Of a DNA stretch of 64,000 nucleotides, positions 13,101 to 26,602 are shown in pieces; the first letter of the stretch is position 1, and each line of letters opens with the position of its first letter. A program made the translations under genes and the position numbers. Where the stretch lies: positions 496,376 to 560,375 of the forward strand of contig WBMV01004987.1 of NCBI GenBank assembly GCA_013396655.1, read 5' to 3'. Source of the stretch: Campylorhamphus procurvoides. Lineage: Eukaryota; Chordata; Aves; Passeriformes; Dendrocolaptidae. The notes below the pieces were generated by a model. The model did no database searches. It worked only from the letters and a program-made list of their open reading frames with translations, and was not told the origin of the DNA.

Positions 13101-16100
13101 TAGAGTTCATTGCATCTCCTTTCTTCAAGCTCAATTCTCTTGGACAGAAGTGAGTCCTTGGAACCTGATCCAAATTGTGGCAGTTTCACAGCCTTTTTCT
13201 TTCCACGCCAGTGAACAATTGGCTCCAAAGGTTTTTATGGTGAATATTTGCAGATCAGTTATCTAAAGGTGAATGCAGCAAATCATGTTAAAGGCTCCAG
13301 GTCTGATTTCCTTGACTGTATTGTGTTAGCTTGAGAATCTTGCTCAGAAATTTTATAACTTTTGGAGAAATGCCCAATTCTTTGTTTCATTGGTGGCTTT
13401 TGCACCCTTAGAGCAACCTCAGCAATGTCCTGAGTGAAACCTCAGGCAGCCCATCCCAGACACAGCTCCCTGCATCTTCCCAAAACACTTTGGCTCTGAG
13501 AAGGACTGGATTTCTAATCCTGCTTTGTTCTAAGCTCCTCATTAAATTGCTACAGCTGGCTTCCTGCTCAGTGTGCCACATTCAGTGTTGTGTTGAAGCA
13601 TTTCTGTTTCATTTTTCACCTTATTGAAACTAAGGACATCTTAAGACGGGGATGTAGGTCCCACTGGGGAGCCAGGACTGAATAGCAACAGCTCTAAATT
13701 CCTGATTCTGTTTAGTCCCCCAGGAGCTCAGCACCCTCCTGCTCTCCCTGTGAGTTCCTGAGTGCTCCCTGTCTCAGTACAAGCCCTGGGCAGAAAGTTG
13801 TTCCTTGGTGCAGTAAACCCTCAGTGTGAAGGAGCTGCCTCCATCCTTATTGTATAAAAGCTAACTTGATGATTGCAGTCCAAGGCCCCATGACACAGGG
13901 CAAAGTGACACCTGGAAATTGCACTTTTTTGCACCTTCTCAGGGTTCTTTGCAGAGGAGGTTTCTGTGCTTTCCAGAGATATGCAAAATGTCAGCGCTGT
14001 CACCTCTGTTACTTCTATATGCTCTAAAATTTACTTGTTAAATGGTAATACTCAGTTTCCTTCTTCTCCACTTCTCCACTACTTTGGCTCACACTCTTTC
14101 AGCCCTTTAGCCATTTAGAGGCAATAGCTCAGCTTCCACTTTTAATTGCCACTGTCGGAATCAGAAATCCTGGTGTTTCTGGGGTTTGCTGGAGTTCCTG
14201 AGACCAGATTTCCTCCTAAGCCACAGCTGCAGCATGAAAGTCTTCATGGCATATTTCAGCAGCGTCTTTGAAATGTATTCTAGTTAACTGTCTCTGATAA
14301 AATTGCATTTGTTATAAATATTACATACACGGGTACATTTCAGGCATAGAAAACTGGAAAAACTAAGAAAGGGGTTGTATGACAGAGGATGAAAATAATG
14401 CACACATATATGGCCAGACCTATTTCTTGCAGTGTCTGAGAAGCTGTGCTCAGTAAAATATACACAATTTTAGTACACGAACATACTTCCATGCAAAGAT
14501 GAATGTTGATTTTGATCATCAAAAAGAAGAAATCAAACAATTAAACTTTTATTTTTCTCAGTATTGTAAAGATACTGTTGTTACAAGAACATCTGTGAGC
14601 TCAGTTCTGTTTAAGGTTTGAAACAGCTTGATACACAGAACAGGGAAAGGCCAGGATTGTCAGAACCTTCCAGAAAGGAATTTAGCTATAACCAAGGTGT
14701 GGCAGGGCATTGAGTACCTCACCCCATCCTGCACACGGAGCCAGGCTAAACAGAACCCCTAAATTCAGCATACGTCAATGCCATGTAATTTAGAGTTCGC
14801 TGCAAGTTGGCCCCGACTCTCCTTTGATTTAAAATATTCCTGATTTTCAGTAGTTCACCTCAGGAGAGGGAGTCTTCCCCAGCTTTTTAATATTAACAGC
14901 GAGTGGAAATGCCATCAGCATTTATCATTCAAACTTTGCTGAATACATTACACTGCAGATTTCATTGCTCCTTCTGCAGAACGGGAGAGGGAGGGAATTG
15001 TGTTAAATCCTCCGTGGTTGTGCCAGGAGGCTCTCACTGCTCCTGCTGCTGGGAGCAGCTCTGCCCAGGAGCAGAAGTCCTCTCCACTATCCCTAGGGCT
15101 GGAGAGCCCGGGCTGGTGCTGGGAGGATGCTCAGGGTCACCTCTGTGTGTGTGTGACCTGTGCCACTGAGCAGGGGCTTGGCAAACAGGCTCAGGCCAGT
15201 GTTTCTTAGAACTCCTCTTTCAGTATTTTGGACAGTATTGTAGAGGGTGGTTTGTTTGGGGTTTTTTTTCAGCAGGGGGAACAGTAGCAGAATTTGGTTA
15301 TTACCACAGTCAGCACACAAGCACAGCCCTGCCACTGTGGTGCACAGAGAGAACAGGTTTATCCATCATGGAACTGATGGAAAGGGGGGACATTCTCCTT
15401 TCTTTTACATGCCCAGAAAAAGGAGCAGTTCAACACCAGTCGAAGGAACTGCACTGGCATTGACTGGTCAGAACAGAGAGCTGTTTGAAAGTCATCTGCT
15501 TTGCTTCTTGTCCTGGAGCTGGTGACAGGGGAAGGCTTACAAGTAAAATCTCATTTCAGACAAGTAGAGGATTTCTCACCACTTGTTTGGGTTTAGACAG
15601 TGTAATCACTTGTGTTATTACCATAAAACAAATACCTGGAAGGTTTTGTCAGCTTTTAATAAGCTACTGAAAGCTATATCGGAAAATGGTGTTAGTGAGA
15701 AATAACACACACACCAAAAAAAAGTCCCTGCTCTCCATTTGCACAGAGGCAGCAACAGAAAAAGCTAAGTATCAGTTTTCAGAGCAAAATTGCTATTTGT
15801 TGGTGAATCAGTTTTATGCATATAAACAGTGCTTGGGGATTTTGCTCCCATGCATGTTTATTTATGAAATGGAAAGCAAGCAGAAATTTTGAGTAGTCCC
15901 AGGGTACAACCCAGAACTGAAATGTAAAGATAGAATGAAAAAGCCAGTGATGCTAATAATAGAAATGCAAGGTCTCTGAGGATGAACATGATCAGTGGGG
16001 AATGCCAGGGCTGCTGTAATCAGGAAAGAAAGGATTCATTCGCTTCACTTCTTCCTAAAAATTCATGAAAGCTTTTAGTTTGTTTTAAACTTGTGCTCCA

Positions 16101-19100
16101 CAAAATTAGGTGGGAGTCATGACCTGAAGGAGCAGCGCAGAAAGAAAGCACAAACACAGCAGCTCTGGATGTTTGGGCGCAGAGTGAACAGGCAGGTTTT
16201 GATGACGTCCAAGGGCAACTGGCAAACTTATTCCTTCTAGGTTGGCTTTGACAGTGCCAGCCTGCAGAAGGCAGAGGAGCAGCCCTCTGTTACCTCTAGA
16301 ATAGAACATTATGATTTCCCCTAAATGATGACATGAACAGTGAAAGTGTCCTGCACCTCAGCAGCAAACTAGCACAAACTCAGTGAGGGTTCCCTGAGAG
16401 GTGCATTGCACCCTCCCTCACCCCCTCACTGTCTGGCTAAGGTCCTTTGGTCATATTTGTTTCAAATTCCAGTAGCTCATGTGCACTCTCACGCAATACA
16501 GCTTTGCCACAGGAACTGTTTTGGTGCTTGTTTGTCTCTCTGGCAGCATTTAATGCCTTTTTAAGCTTAGTTTTCTCTCCTTTCCCCTCTGTTCCTGTTC
16601 GTTCTTCAAGCAGTCTCCTGTGTCTCTCCTCCAAAAGTGCCATAAGCCCCTTAGCACACTAAGCCTGCATGGATGGTTGCTCCTGTTTCACCGAGCGGAG
16701 GTGGAGATGCTAGAGCCCCTGTTTCCAATCCTATTACCTCCTCGTGCTTTTCTTATAAAAAAACAGGTGATGGTGGTGAGTTGGCCACGAGCAGTGTTGT
16801 GCAGGACATCTCTACAGTCATGATTGAACACTATCCTTCAGCAGATATAAGCCACTAAAGCTTTCAGCAAAGTTGTAAGGCTTAACCCAAAGCACTTGGA
16901 AACAAGATAAAAGCTTAAGCACTTCCTCGTCTCCCATTCGAAGCTGAAGATATGTGTGTACTGACCTTTCCTGTTGCTGCAATCAGCGTGTAGTGAAAAT
17001 CCCTCTGTAATTTAGCGCTACAAGGAGCGCAGTCTGACTCATCTCTGGGAGAACATTTTGTCTGCCACTCAAGGTCCAGAGCAGCTAAGTGCATTGTTTG
17101 TCTGTAAATAAAAACACCCAATGAAAATCGCATTCTAGTCAGGGGAAGCAGGTGTGTTTGATGCACGTGGTTATTTTGTCTCAAAGTACAGAAATTGAGG
17201 AGCTGTGAAGTGGCTCGTGGTTATCCAGGTCTACCATTCACCAACTCCTGCTGTTGCTTCAATCACACTGAGGTAAAGGGAAGTGTGCCGTGTGTGTCCA
17301 TGAATGTCTCACACCAATTATTTCACTTTTGTGGGCACCACTGGAAGAGTGTTGAAGCTCACTTTGTTGGAGGATGTTGGACTGTTGTTCCACTAAGGAA
17401 TCCTGGCTGTGTAAAGTTGCCTGTCTTTTTCCTTGGTCCTTTTGCAAAGGCCACAGCTGTATCCCTGTCCTGAGAGAAAATGAAGGTCTCTCCATCTTTA
17501 CAAAGGATGGTGTGTTACTAGGCAAGGGGTTTTAAATAAACTTTGTGTGATTTTGATTCTCTTCCCCATGTACTCACTGAGCATTACATTTTATGCCTAA
17601 CATGGCTACACCTCTCTGTCTAAGCAGCAACAACAAAACAGTCTAAAATTGTTAAAAATATTTTCAAGTGTCCTGATGACATGTATCTTCATACAGTTTC
17701 TGAGGGTCAGCTTCAGTGAGAGATAGAAGATGTCATTGAAATTGGCCACCATCCACACAGAAAGGAACAAACTGATTGATTAAATCGCTCTCATTATTGG
17801 GGTATGCCCACTGGTGAGAGAAGCAGAATCTGGGCCAGATTGGGCTGTCTTCTGTAACCCTCCCTTAGGTGACTGTGCTGCATCTGGAATCAGTGTGGCA
17901 GGTGTGTGGTGTTCCTGGCATTAGCCAGTCTGCAAGGGGCCTGAGAACAGCAGGGCAGAGAATATGGATTGTGTCCCATTGCGTCGGCAGTGGCAGGCTC
18001 AGCAGCCAGCCCTGGTGTCATTTGCACTCTATGGCTGGAACTTTTATTTATTCTCTAGGTTAAATAACTTTTGGTAGCAGCATTCATGATAATCTGTTGC
18101 CTGCAAGTCCTTGGCTTTTCCAGCAGGGGAAATATATTGGACTAGTCAGGTTGTCTTCTGTGATACCTGTCAGTTTAAATTGTATGACCTTTTAGTGAGC
18201 TCTGAACCTCACCTGTCGAAGTCAATTTAATCATGTGTCTTTGTAAGGCTTCCCAATTTCAGAGTTCTTTCAGCTGAGAAAACTAATTGAAAAAAGTTGG
18301 CAAATACTTCACTTAAGAGAAAGTAAACTTGGAGGAGAAATATATTTTCTTCTGCATGGATTTTCCTATATTGTTCAACTTAACTTCCTTCAGATGACTT
18401 CTGCTGAAAACGTTCACCCCTAAAGCAGCCCTTTATCCTTTCTAGCTCTGCATTTAACTGGTTCTCAGAAGCCAAGACCTGTGGAAAGTAATTAAATTAA
18501 ATCTTTTTTCCTAATTGGATTGAGTCAGTGCAGTTGTTGTCCATTTACTTCAGACTTCTCAACACAGAATCAGCTATTTCCTCTTGGATTTCGAGTCTCC
18601 TCTTTGCAGTCCCAGCACCAATGTGCTATATTTCACCTTCTCATCCTGGAAGTTCCTGATTGCTTTTTCCAAACTATGACAGTATGCATATTTTTCGTGC
18701 TGAGAAGAGATGATCTCTCCTGTTGTCTTTTGTTTAAGAACTTCATAAAACCTCCTCGTGTCCAGTTTTACTTACCATAACCACATCTCACTCTCTTCTG
18801 GGGCATTTTGCTTGTTGCCTTCTGTACTGCTGGTGCAGAAGGGAGGCTACAACCTCCTTTCAGGTAGCTGTAAACTTCTTTTGCTCCCTTTCACCACTTC
18901 AGCTTTCCCAGGGAATCCTCTTGCTTTACCTTCAGAGTTGCCAGTCCCAGTACAGGTCATTTAGTCACTGCACATTTATCAAAGGTAAGCGGTGCAATTT
19001 AAGTTTAGCATAATTGAGATAAGAAGGTTTATACCTCGATTGCTAATGGTATCACCCAGCCAACAAGTGCCCCTGGAAATGCCTATGAAATAATTTGCTA

Positions 19101-20728
19101 CCCTCAGGAGTTAGAAAATTTTTAACTCTAAATAAAAATACTACACTATGTCTCAGGAACATGTGTTAATTCGTCCCCTGCCTCTGTTACAGGCTGGACA
19201 CACTTTATTTTAAAGGAAAAAGTGTTCAGAGAATACACATTAAAATCAGGGCAGAAATATCCCTATTTGAATTGACCTTTTAAGAAAAATGAAGATTCCC
19301 ATTCTCAAGAGTTCTAAAATTTAGGAACCCAAATGTTGTGGAGGAAAATTAGGGGAAAGAGGCAATCAACAAAGTTCTATTTTTTTTTTAAAGTGAAGAC
19401 AAAAGGTGCTCTCAGCATCTGCTGCAGAGTGGCCTTGTTATATTTGGGGCTGGGCACCTCAGGGGGGAAGAGGCTTATCCATCCTGCTCAGCATTTGCAG
19501 TGTTACTGGTATTCCTGCCCAGGTCAAAGCATCAACTCCCAGTTCAGGGATGGAGTTACCAACAGGGCCCAAAGCAGGAGGTGACTAGAGACAAGGCCAG
19601 GCTGGAACACCTTGTCCACAATGAGTTTTCCTATGTTTTGAATCTTCTTTTTCCACTACAGAGCAGAGATGAGCCTGGTAATTCAGAGAACAATGCACAG
19701 GAACATATCCGAGGAAGGCAGTGACACTTCTTCTAGCAGGGAAACCATTCTCCAACCTAAATTTTCCAACTTGTCTCTGTACAGCAGAATGATCCTAAGC
19801 ATATAAATCCTCTAGTAATGCAATCTGAATCTTGGAGTCCTTGTTTCATAATTTATCAGATCACATTTTGATTTGAAAGAAGTGTCCACATGGTGAGACC
19901 AGGAGAGCTGCAGCTGCCTGGGCGTGCAGCACTTGTGATTTTGCTCCATCAGCGGTCACTCAGGAGCCACTCAGCAAAGTGAATAAGGAAAGGTCTAGCG
20001 TAATCGACAGTAAAAGGCCTCCCAATTGAGTTACTCCTGCTTCTCCTGTTAAGGTTTCTGATTAGAGTGCAACTGCTGCTCAGTAGCAGTCTTCAACAAA
20101 ACTGCCATTTTTCCTCATCCATGTATTTTTGGTTTTCTGATTCCAGTGTTAGCCAGGAGCATCTCAGTGATTTCATGGATTGGTGCTGCAGAGGCCCCTC
20201 CTGTTTGTAATTAAGTTGTTACTTCACAATTCCTTATGCTCATCTAGCTTTACTTTAGCAGAAAATATGGCTGATGACTTAGAATTCATTGATAGCAACA
20301 AATAGGATAACGTTATAATTTGTCAACCATGTTCACAGGGCACAGGAATTGTTTTGACTGTCAGATAGTTTCACACAAAGCTCAGGAGCCAAATGCACAA
20401 CAGGCAGTGCCCAGACAGGCAGCACAGCTCTGTGCCAGTGCAAGTGCCCCAGCAAAAAGTGTGGATGCAACTACAGGAGAGACTGTGTCACAATGGAGTG
20501 ACAGTGAAAGACAAAGACATGTTGGGATGGGAGAGACATTGATACTCTGGCAGTTCACCTGCACTTACAACATGCACTTATGTGAATTTCAGGCAAAGCA
20601 CAGTAAAAGTTTCCTTTACAACAGAGGCATTCAAGTAGAATGAATAAAGAAGATAAATTGTCTTTTAGAAGGGTGGGAGCGTTTCCAATATGCATAACAA
20701 CCTTTATGGTTTTACGTCAAGCAGTAGT

Positions 20729-20742
20729 GGGGGGGGGAAAAA
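20729..20742. repeat. Poly-G/poly-A homopolymer stretch
   Basis: A run of nine G is followed by five A. It is prone to sequencing error and is not part of a gene. Confidence 0.85.
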
Positions 20743-23700
20743 GAGTTCTCTTCTACAGGATCTTTCTTTAAAGGATATGATAGATGATAAAGGTGCACAG
20801 AAAGCTTCAATAGTATATACGTGAAAAGTTCTCCCTGCAAGGGTTCAATGTAAAACAAATGTGCTGCTTTAAGGATAATGGCATGGTATTATTTATGTAG
20901 ACAGTCCCAGCAGTTCCCAAAGAGAAGTAAATGCTGTAATCATACCCATAAAGGCCTGCCTGCTTGCTTGCACATTATTTGGCATTAATTTTAGTACAGA
21001 ATAATTATCAAAGGAACATTTGGATTTATTATCTGTAAAGGCAATTTTAAATGAGGTATGAATTCAATACAGTAAGTGTTCTCTCAGCAGTGTGAATCCA
21101 AAATAGAGTCGTTGTCTTTCACACGCTAAGGCAAGCTGTGCTTGGGCATATGGAGATTTTCATAATATATTCTATTCAAGAATTAGAAAGCAGTAAATAT
21201 TTGCGAAAGTGAAAATCAGCAAGTGCTTCAGAGACCAGCAACAATGTACTGAAAGATTTTGAAACGAATCCCTCAAGTTAGTGGTCCTGCTTTGGATGCT
21301 GACACCGTGGCTTGGTTTAAAGTCTTTCTGGGGAGAGAAAGAGGCAGGAGAGTGAGGTGTTAAAACACTGAGAGTATGGTTGTGAAATGAGAGCCTGAGT
21401 TAACACTTCTCAGTATGATGATCACCTGCAGTGAAATGTTCACCTAAAATTCCAGCGCTGCCATTTCTCAGCTTCTAAAAGTAAATGGCTTAGGAGGTGG
21501 TACAACCCATCTGTACTGCTGCAGACTGTAGGTTTTATGGGGCTATTTTTGTTCTCACTGGACTAAATGCAGCTCCTGGTTTGCTAGATGGCAGAGAAAA
21601 GAGGTGTCCTTTTCCATCTGCCCAAGACAAGTAATTTATTTTGCTCTTCACTATTGAAGTGTGCTTTATGCCCTCATCACCTCAAGGCTGTAATGGGCAT
21701 TGTACAGTGCTAACCAGAAAAGTCATGTTCAAGAACCAGTTCAGATCACCCCACTTTTTGATTCTTTTTTATTAGAGTAATCCAGAAGGGTAACTTAGCT
21801 TTGATTTCTACTCTAGTGTTTGCTGGCTCTTGCACAGGAACTCATGTCCATAAGTAAATACTGCAGGTATTTCCAAATGTCTTTCAGGTCAGTTTTCAGC
21901 AACTGCTTCTCTTTCAGTGATGCCCTGGGATTTGGGAAGATCTCTTAGAGAGAACCAGTGAAGACTGCTCTGGTCTTTCTCCTGTCACTGTCAATTCATG
22001 AGTCTGGCTGGTTTCGAACAAGACCTGATAATCTTGTGTGTGTACAACTGCTTTATTTAGTTAGTTATCTATATATTTATTTAATAGGGATGGTAGATAG
22101 TTTGGGCTGGCAAACATTGCCCCATCAGGGTGAAAAGGGCCTGCACACATGTCAAGTTAAGGAATGATGTTGAGCAAATCAAAACCAGCAAGTTTTCAGG
22201 GCAAAAACGTTTTAGATAGGAGGAGAACAGTGCAGCAGTTCTGAACAGTAATGAGCCACACTGCCAGCCATGAACTGTCCTTTGTGGAGTTTCTCCCAGA
22301 TGTGGAAATACAAGTAGGAAAATAGAGTGACCTGGACACAATTGTTTGTTTCATATCTAGAACTGATCAGAGCACAAAACTTGACATTGGAGAGTTATAG
22401 TACTTACAATTATAAAAGCAGACACAGAAAAGTGATTGGTAGAGGATTGGTCAAGTTATCCCTCCTCTCTGCTCATGGTTTCCTTATAAGCAGTGAAGAA
22501 GTGAGTGAAAACTCAGCAGGGACCCTTCTGTAGACTGTGCTCTCATGAGCAAGATATTGATGTCTGTCCCTAAAAAGCAGTGCCAACAAGTAGATTTGGT
22601 CAAGCCAGCACAGAAGATACATTGACCATGAAAGGGAAAGGGCCTGAGGGCAATTTGCAGAGAGCATAAGGGAAACTGATCCTTAGACAGCTTCTGGGAT
22701 GGAAATATAACAGCAGTAGGAAAGCTTAAGAGAGAGAGATCAGACAGAGAAAGAATGAGAATGGCACTCTGTCAGGAAAGAGGACAGGATTCATGGCATC
22801 ATAAAAAAAAGAAAGTAGCAGAGCAGATTTTCCTGTGGTGTAACATGGGGCTGTGACCGTTCTGATTTTCACCAGGTGAGGATCCCTCTCACTCCTTGCA
22901 CAGGGGCTGGGGGGCTTGTGTAGCTGAAGATGTGCTGCTGCTCAGCTAGCAGCAGTGGCCCTGATGCACAAGTTACAGAGGGGTGTCCAGTCACCAGCAC
23001 TGTGCTGGAGGTCAAAATTAGATGATCATAATTTTCCCCTCTGGCTTTAAAATCTATTAAGAGCTATTTTACAATGCTGATCATTTATCACCGCACTGCA
23101 GACTGCAAGACCAGGACCACCATGACATACTTCATAGTTAATTTATTTCCATTAGTTCACAGCTAAACCTCATTTAAAAGAATTTCTAAAAATTGGATTA
23201 TAAAGGAGAAAACGTAGACATTTTCCAGTGTGGAGCTATTTGGGGGGAGAAAAGCCCCATGTTTCCCATGGAATGATAAGGAAGATTAACAGGTGTGTCC
23301 AGGTGGACATCTGCTCGAACCTGGTTCACTCCGGCTCTCCTCATGGCTGAAGCTTTGCTAATGAAACACCTTTTGCAGGAAGGACTGAGATGCACATTAA
23401 TTATTTTCTGTTTGTCCTTCTGCCGGGTAGTAGTAAGTGTTCCTGGCAACAAAGCATGTCCTGATGCTTCTACAAACCTGTCAGAGCTGACACACACCCT
23501 GTCCCTCAGCCTGCAGCATCCCAGGTGCAGGGAGACAGTGGAATGGGCTTTGCAGATGGAAATGGGAAAGGTGACTTGCTCTGCACCTGGTGCAGAGAGG
23601 GAATGGAGGCAGACTTGGTGGAGGACAGAAGGAGCAACTGCTTGCACCATTTGTCCTCTCTCCTCATGTTTTACAGAATTGCTCCCTTTCTTCTCTTTTT

Positions 23701-26044
23701 ACCTTTTCCTCTGTCATGACCTTGCCACAACATGGGGAAAAAGGGATCCTTGAGAAAGTGGCCTGGTCACTTCTTCAGCATAGAGGTTCTTTTCCAAGGG
23801 CTACTTCAAGACAGCTGCTTCCAGGAACCAGGTGGTTTTAGTTGAAGCTGAAGTCTCATCACACATCCCAGGACATGACTGTCCTAGTGAAGGATGGGGA
23901 AGTTCTGATGATGATGTAGGAAAAAGTTAACATTGTTTTCTCACTTGTGTACATACAGTAATTTATTTTCCTGAGTACTTAATCTTCTATGTTCAATTAA
24001 GACAAATAATCCTCTTGTCAGTGCAAAAATAATTACCATAACTTTTTGAAAAGAACATAGGAAATAAAAGGGATTTTTAACCATCCAAACCCACAGATTT
24101 TCTTTCCAGCATTATTTTAATGATTAAAACAATGTTAGATTTAAAGCTGCAATTAAGATGAAAATACAGGAATGACCATACTTATATTTTTACCATATCT
24201 GCTGGTGGTGCTGCTAATTGGTTCTGTAGACACTGGTACTAATTGGCCAAAGACCAGATAAAACTAGATTTTCTTTCAGGCAGACATTAAAAAGAAAAGG
24301 GGGAAAAAAAGATGTATGTAGAGAGTAAAATCTCTTTGTTTCGCAAGCATAAGAACTCCAGAGACAAGGAATCAGCTCCTCCAGGTCTTATCTAACTATT
24401 GAATGTTCTCCTAATTTCTGTCATCAGTCCAAACTCTGCCTCCTCCAGCCCAGGCTGCCCTGCTGATGCACCAAGCACTGAAATAGTTCCAGTGGGAGAG
24501 GAAGCAATGACCCTTAATTGGTGATATCCCTTTGCATCTCTAAGAATTAGCACTATTTTTAGTAGTTTTCCTTGCAAGAATTACTATATTCCTGTGCATT
24601 TTGGCACAGATCCATTAGCTAAATGTACTTTAATGTCAGCTGTATGATCACTACAAAATACAAACTGAACCAACATGACAAGGTTGCTGGGACAGGGGTT
24701 TAATCCCTGCTGGAGGAATCTGTATTCTCTGGGCATTTTCTGCACTGGGTCCTTCAGCCCTTAATGGAGCTTCCCAGGGCAATTCCCAAGGGGGAACAGA
24801 TAAAGCAGAAATCTCTGACTGGCACCAGCCCTGGCTATAGACAAGGCTCCTCTCAGATTAGCCAAGGCCTGAGTGATTGCAGAAATCAGGACAGCAGGAA
24901 CTGACCCAGTATTTCTAGAGTGCATTTTGAATTGTAAAGTTTATTTTCTCCTATAAACTCTCCTGTTTTCCACTGTTAGACTGCAAGGATTTATTTTCAC
25001 TGTTACTAATCATAGCAGCAATGTCACAACAGTCCTGAAAAGCACCCTGAGATCAGTTTGCTTTGCTCATACACTGCTTGCTGCCCTGCCTTGTAAAATG
25101 GCTGAGGGGAACAGGTTTGCACAGCCACTCAACACGTGTGTTCCTTCCCAGTGTCAGGATGCCTGGGTTTGTTCCCCAGCCGTGGCTAATGATGTCTCCA
25201 ACATCATCTGCGAAGCTCTGGGATTTGTTTGTTTGCTCGTTTGTTTATAGCAGCAGCTTCAACAAGAGGCGGGAGCGTGAAGCATCACACAGCTGATGGA
25301 AAGAGAGCAAGAGTCTTTTGTAATTCCTTGTAGCTCTTTCGAGTACATCCATTTCTTTGACACTGATGCTGTTGTATATTTTAACGAAGTGCACACAAAC
25401 AAAGGAACCGGTTCTGAAGCCTTTGCTGATCCAGTGTTTGAGAAAGGACTTCCAGATGGTCCTTACAGATGTTTAAACTCTTTTAACATAAATTTGGATT
25501 TGAAATCCAAAACTAAACTCAGGTAGTGTAACTCCCTACCAGAATCTGAAGGCTGATCTGGAGGAGAAAGCTGGATCATATTGATGCCTGCTAGTGGAAA
25601 GTTCTCATGAGGTATTTTGACACCCAAGAGATGATGCCAGCTTTGGATTCCCATTTTAAGGTATTCCTAAACCTTGTCCTGCAAAGTTAGTAAAGGGAAG
25701 GATTGAGTGACAATATTCACATTGCTTTTGTGGAGAAAAGCCTCTAAATGTGAAGGTGAATTCTCCCCCACCCTCCTCCCCATGCCATCATTTACTATCT
25801 CCCGTGATTTTCTGTTTGTGCGATACCCCTAATTTACTGAGCTGACATCCTTTGATATCATTTCAATCCACCACAAACTGTAAACATTATGGTTGTGCAT
25901 GTGTTCTACTCCTTTGTTTTTTAACTAGATGTACACAAATGAATACTGACTTCAGGCCTAATACCAGATTTACACAGACGCAGATGGGTTATTATGCCTT
26001 TAATTTGCAAGCATGGTTGATATAATTAAAGACATTTGTGCTTT

Positions 26045-26602
26045 TTAGCCACACAATTGCATATGGCTTTTTAAAAAGAATGATCCTCCTGAAGGATTTT
26101 CCCCCACTAATGAACATAATGATTGAACATCAGGTACAGAGCCATTCTGCAGGCAAGAGAGTGATATTACAGTAAAATGAAGTATCTCATGGGTTGGTAG
26201 TTGCATGGTCTGAATTACAGCATTATTACCAAAGAGACCTGATTTTTGGTGTCCATTCTGACATCCTGTCCTTGCTTTTGGATGATGGAGGGGAATGTAG
26301 AATAGGACAAACCTGTAATAGTCCATAACTATAACTTTGCTCACTTCAGTTATTTTTCCAAACAGTAAAAACTTTCCAAAAGATGCTTTAATACCATATA
26401 ATATATTCCACTTCCTGGGTAAAAGCAGGAACAGCTTAAAAGTTTCAATAATTTTGTGTAGAATATTCTTGAGCGAGTCATTTGTATGCTGAATTTCCAC
26501 TTGATGCAATATGAAACCACAGAGATACCTTATCATACTCTGAAAGCTGACATTATTAGGCACTACTGGAAATATTGCAGAGCTTTGCATAGTAAAGAAC
26601 AT
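26045..26602 (-). other. 185-codon open frame of unknown status, probably chance
   Basis: This is the longest open frame in the AT-rich part of the window. A stop codon lies directly before its first ATG. The predicted protein has a hydrophobic, Ile/Leu/Phe-rich first half and a more polar end, with no motif I can assign. There is no CpG island, convincing splice site or polyadenylation signal tied to it. The length is only mildly unusual for 64 kb read in six frames, so I do not call it a gene. Confidence 0.15.

Noticed and set aside
23198..23753. Overlapping 150-152 codon frames on opposite strands
   Set aside because: Neither has a recognisable domain, splice context or promoter, and opposed open frames over the same DNA suggest chance in a GC-richer patch.
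26045..26602. A type I interferon-like helical cytokine reading of the 185-codon frame
   Set aside because: Hydrophobic spacing looked faintly similar over a short stretch, but there is no signal peptide, no convincing cysteine pattern, and a stop directly before the ATG. I could not sustain the match.
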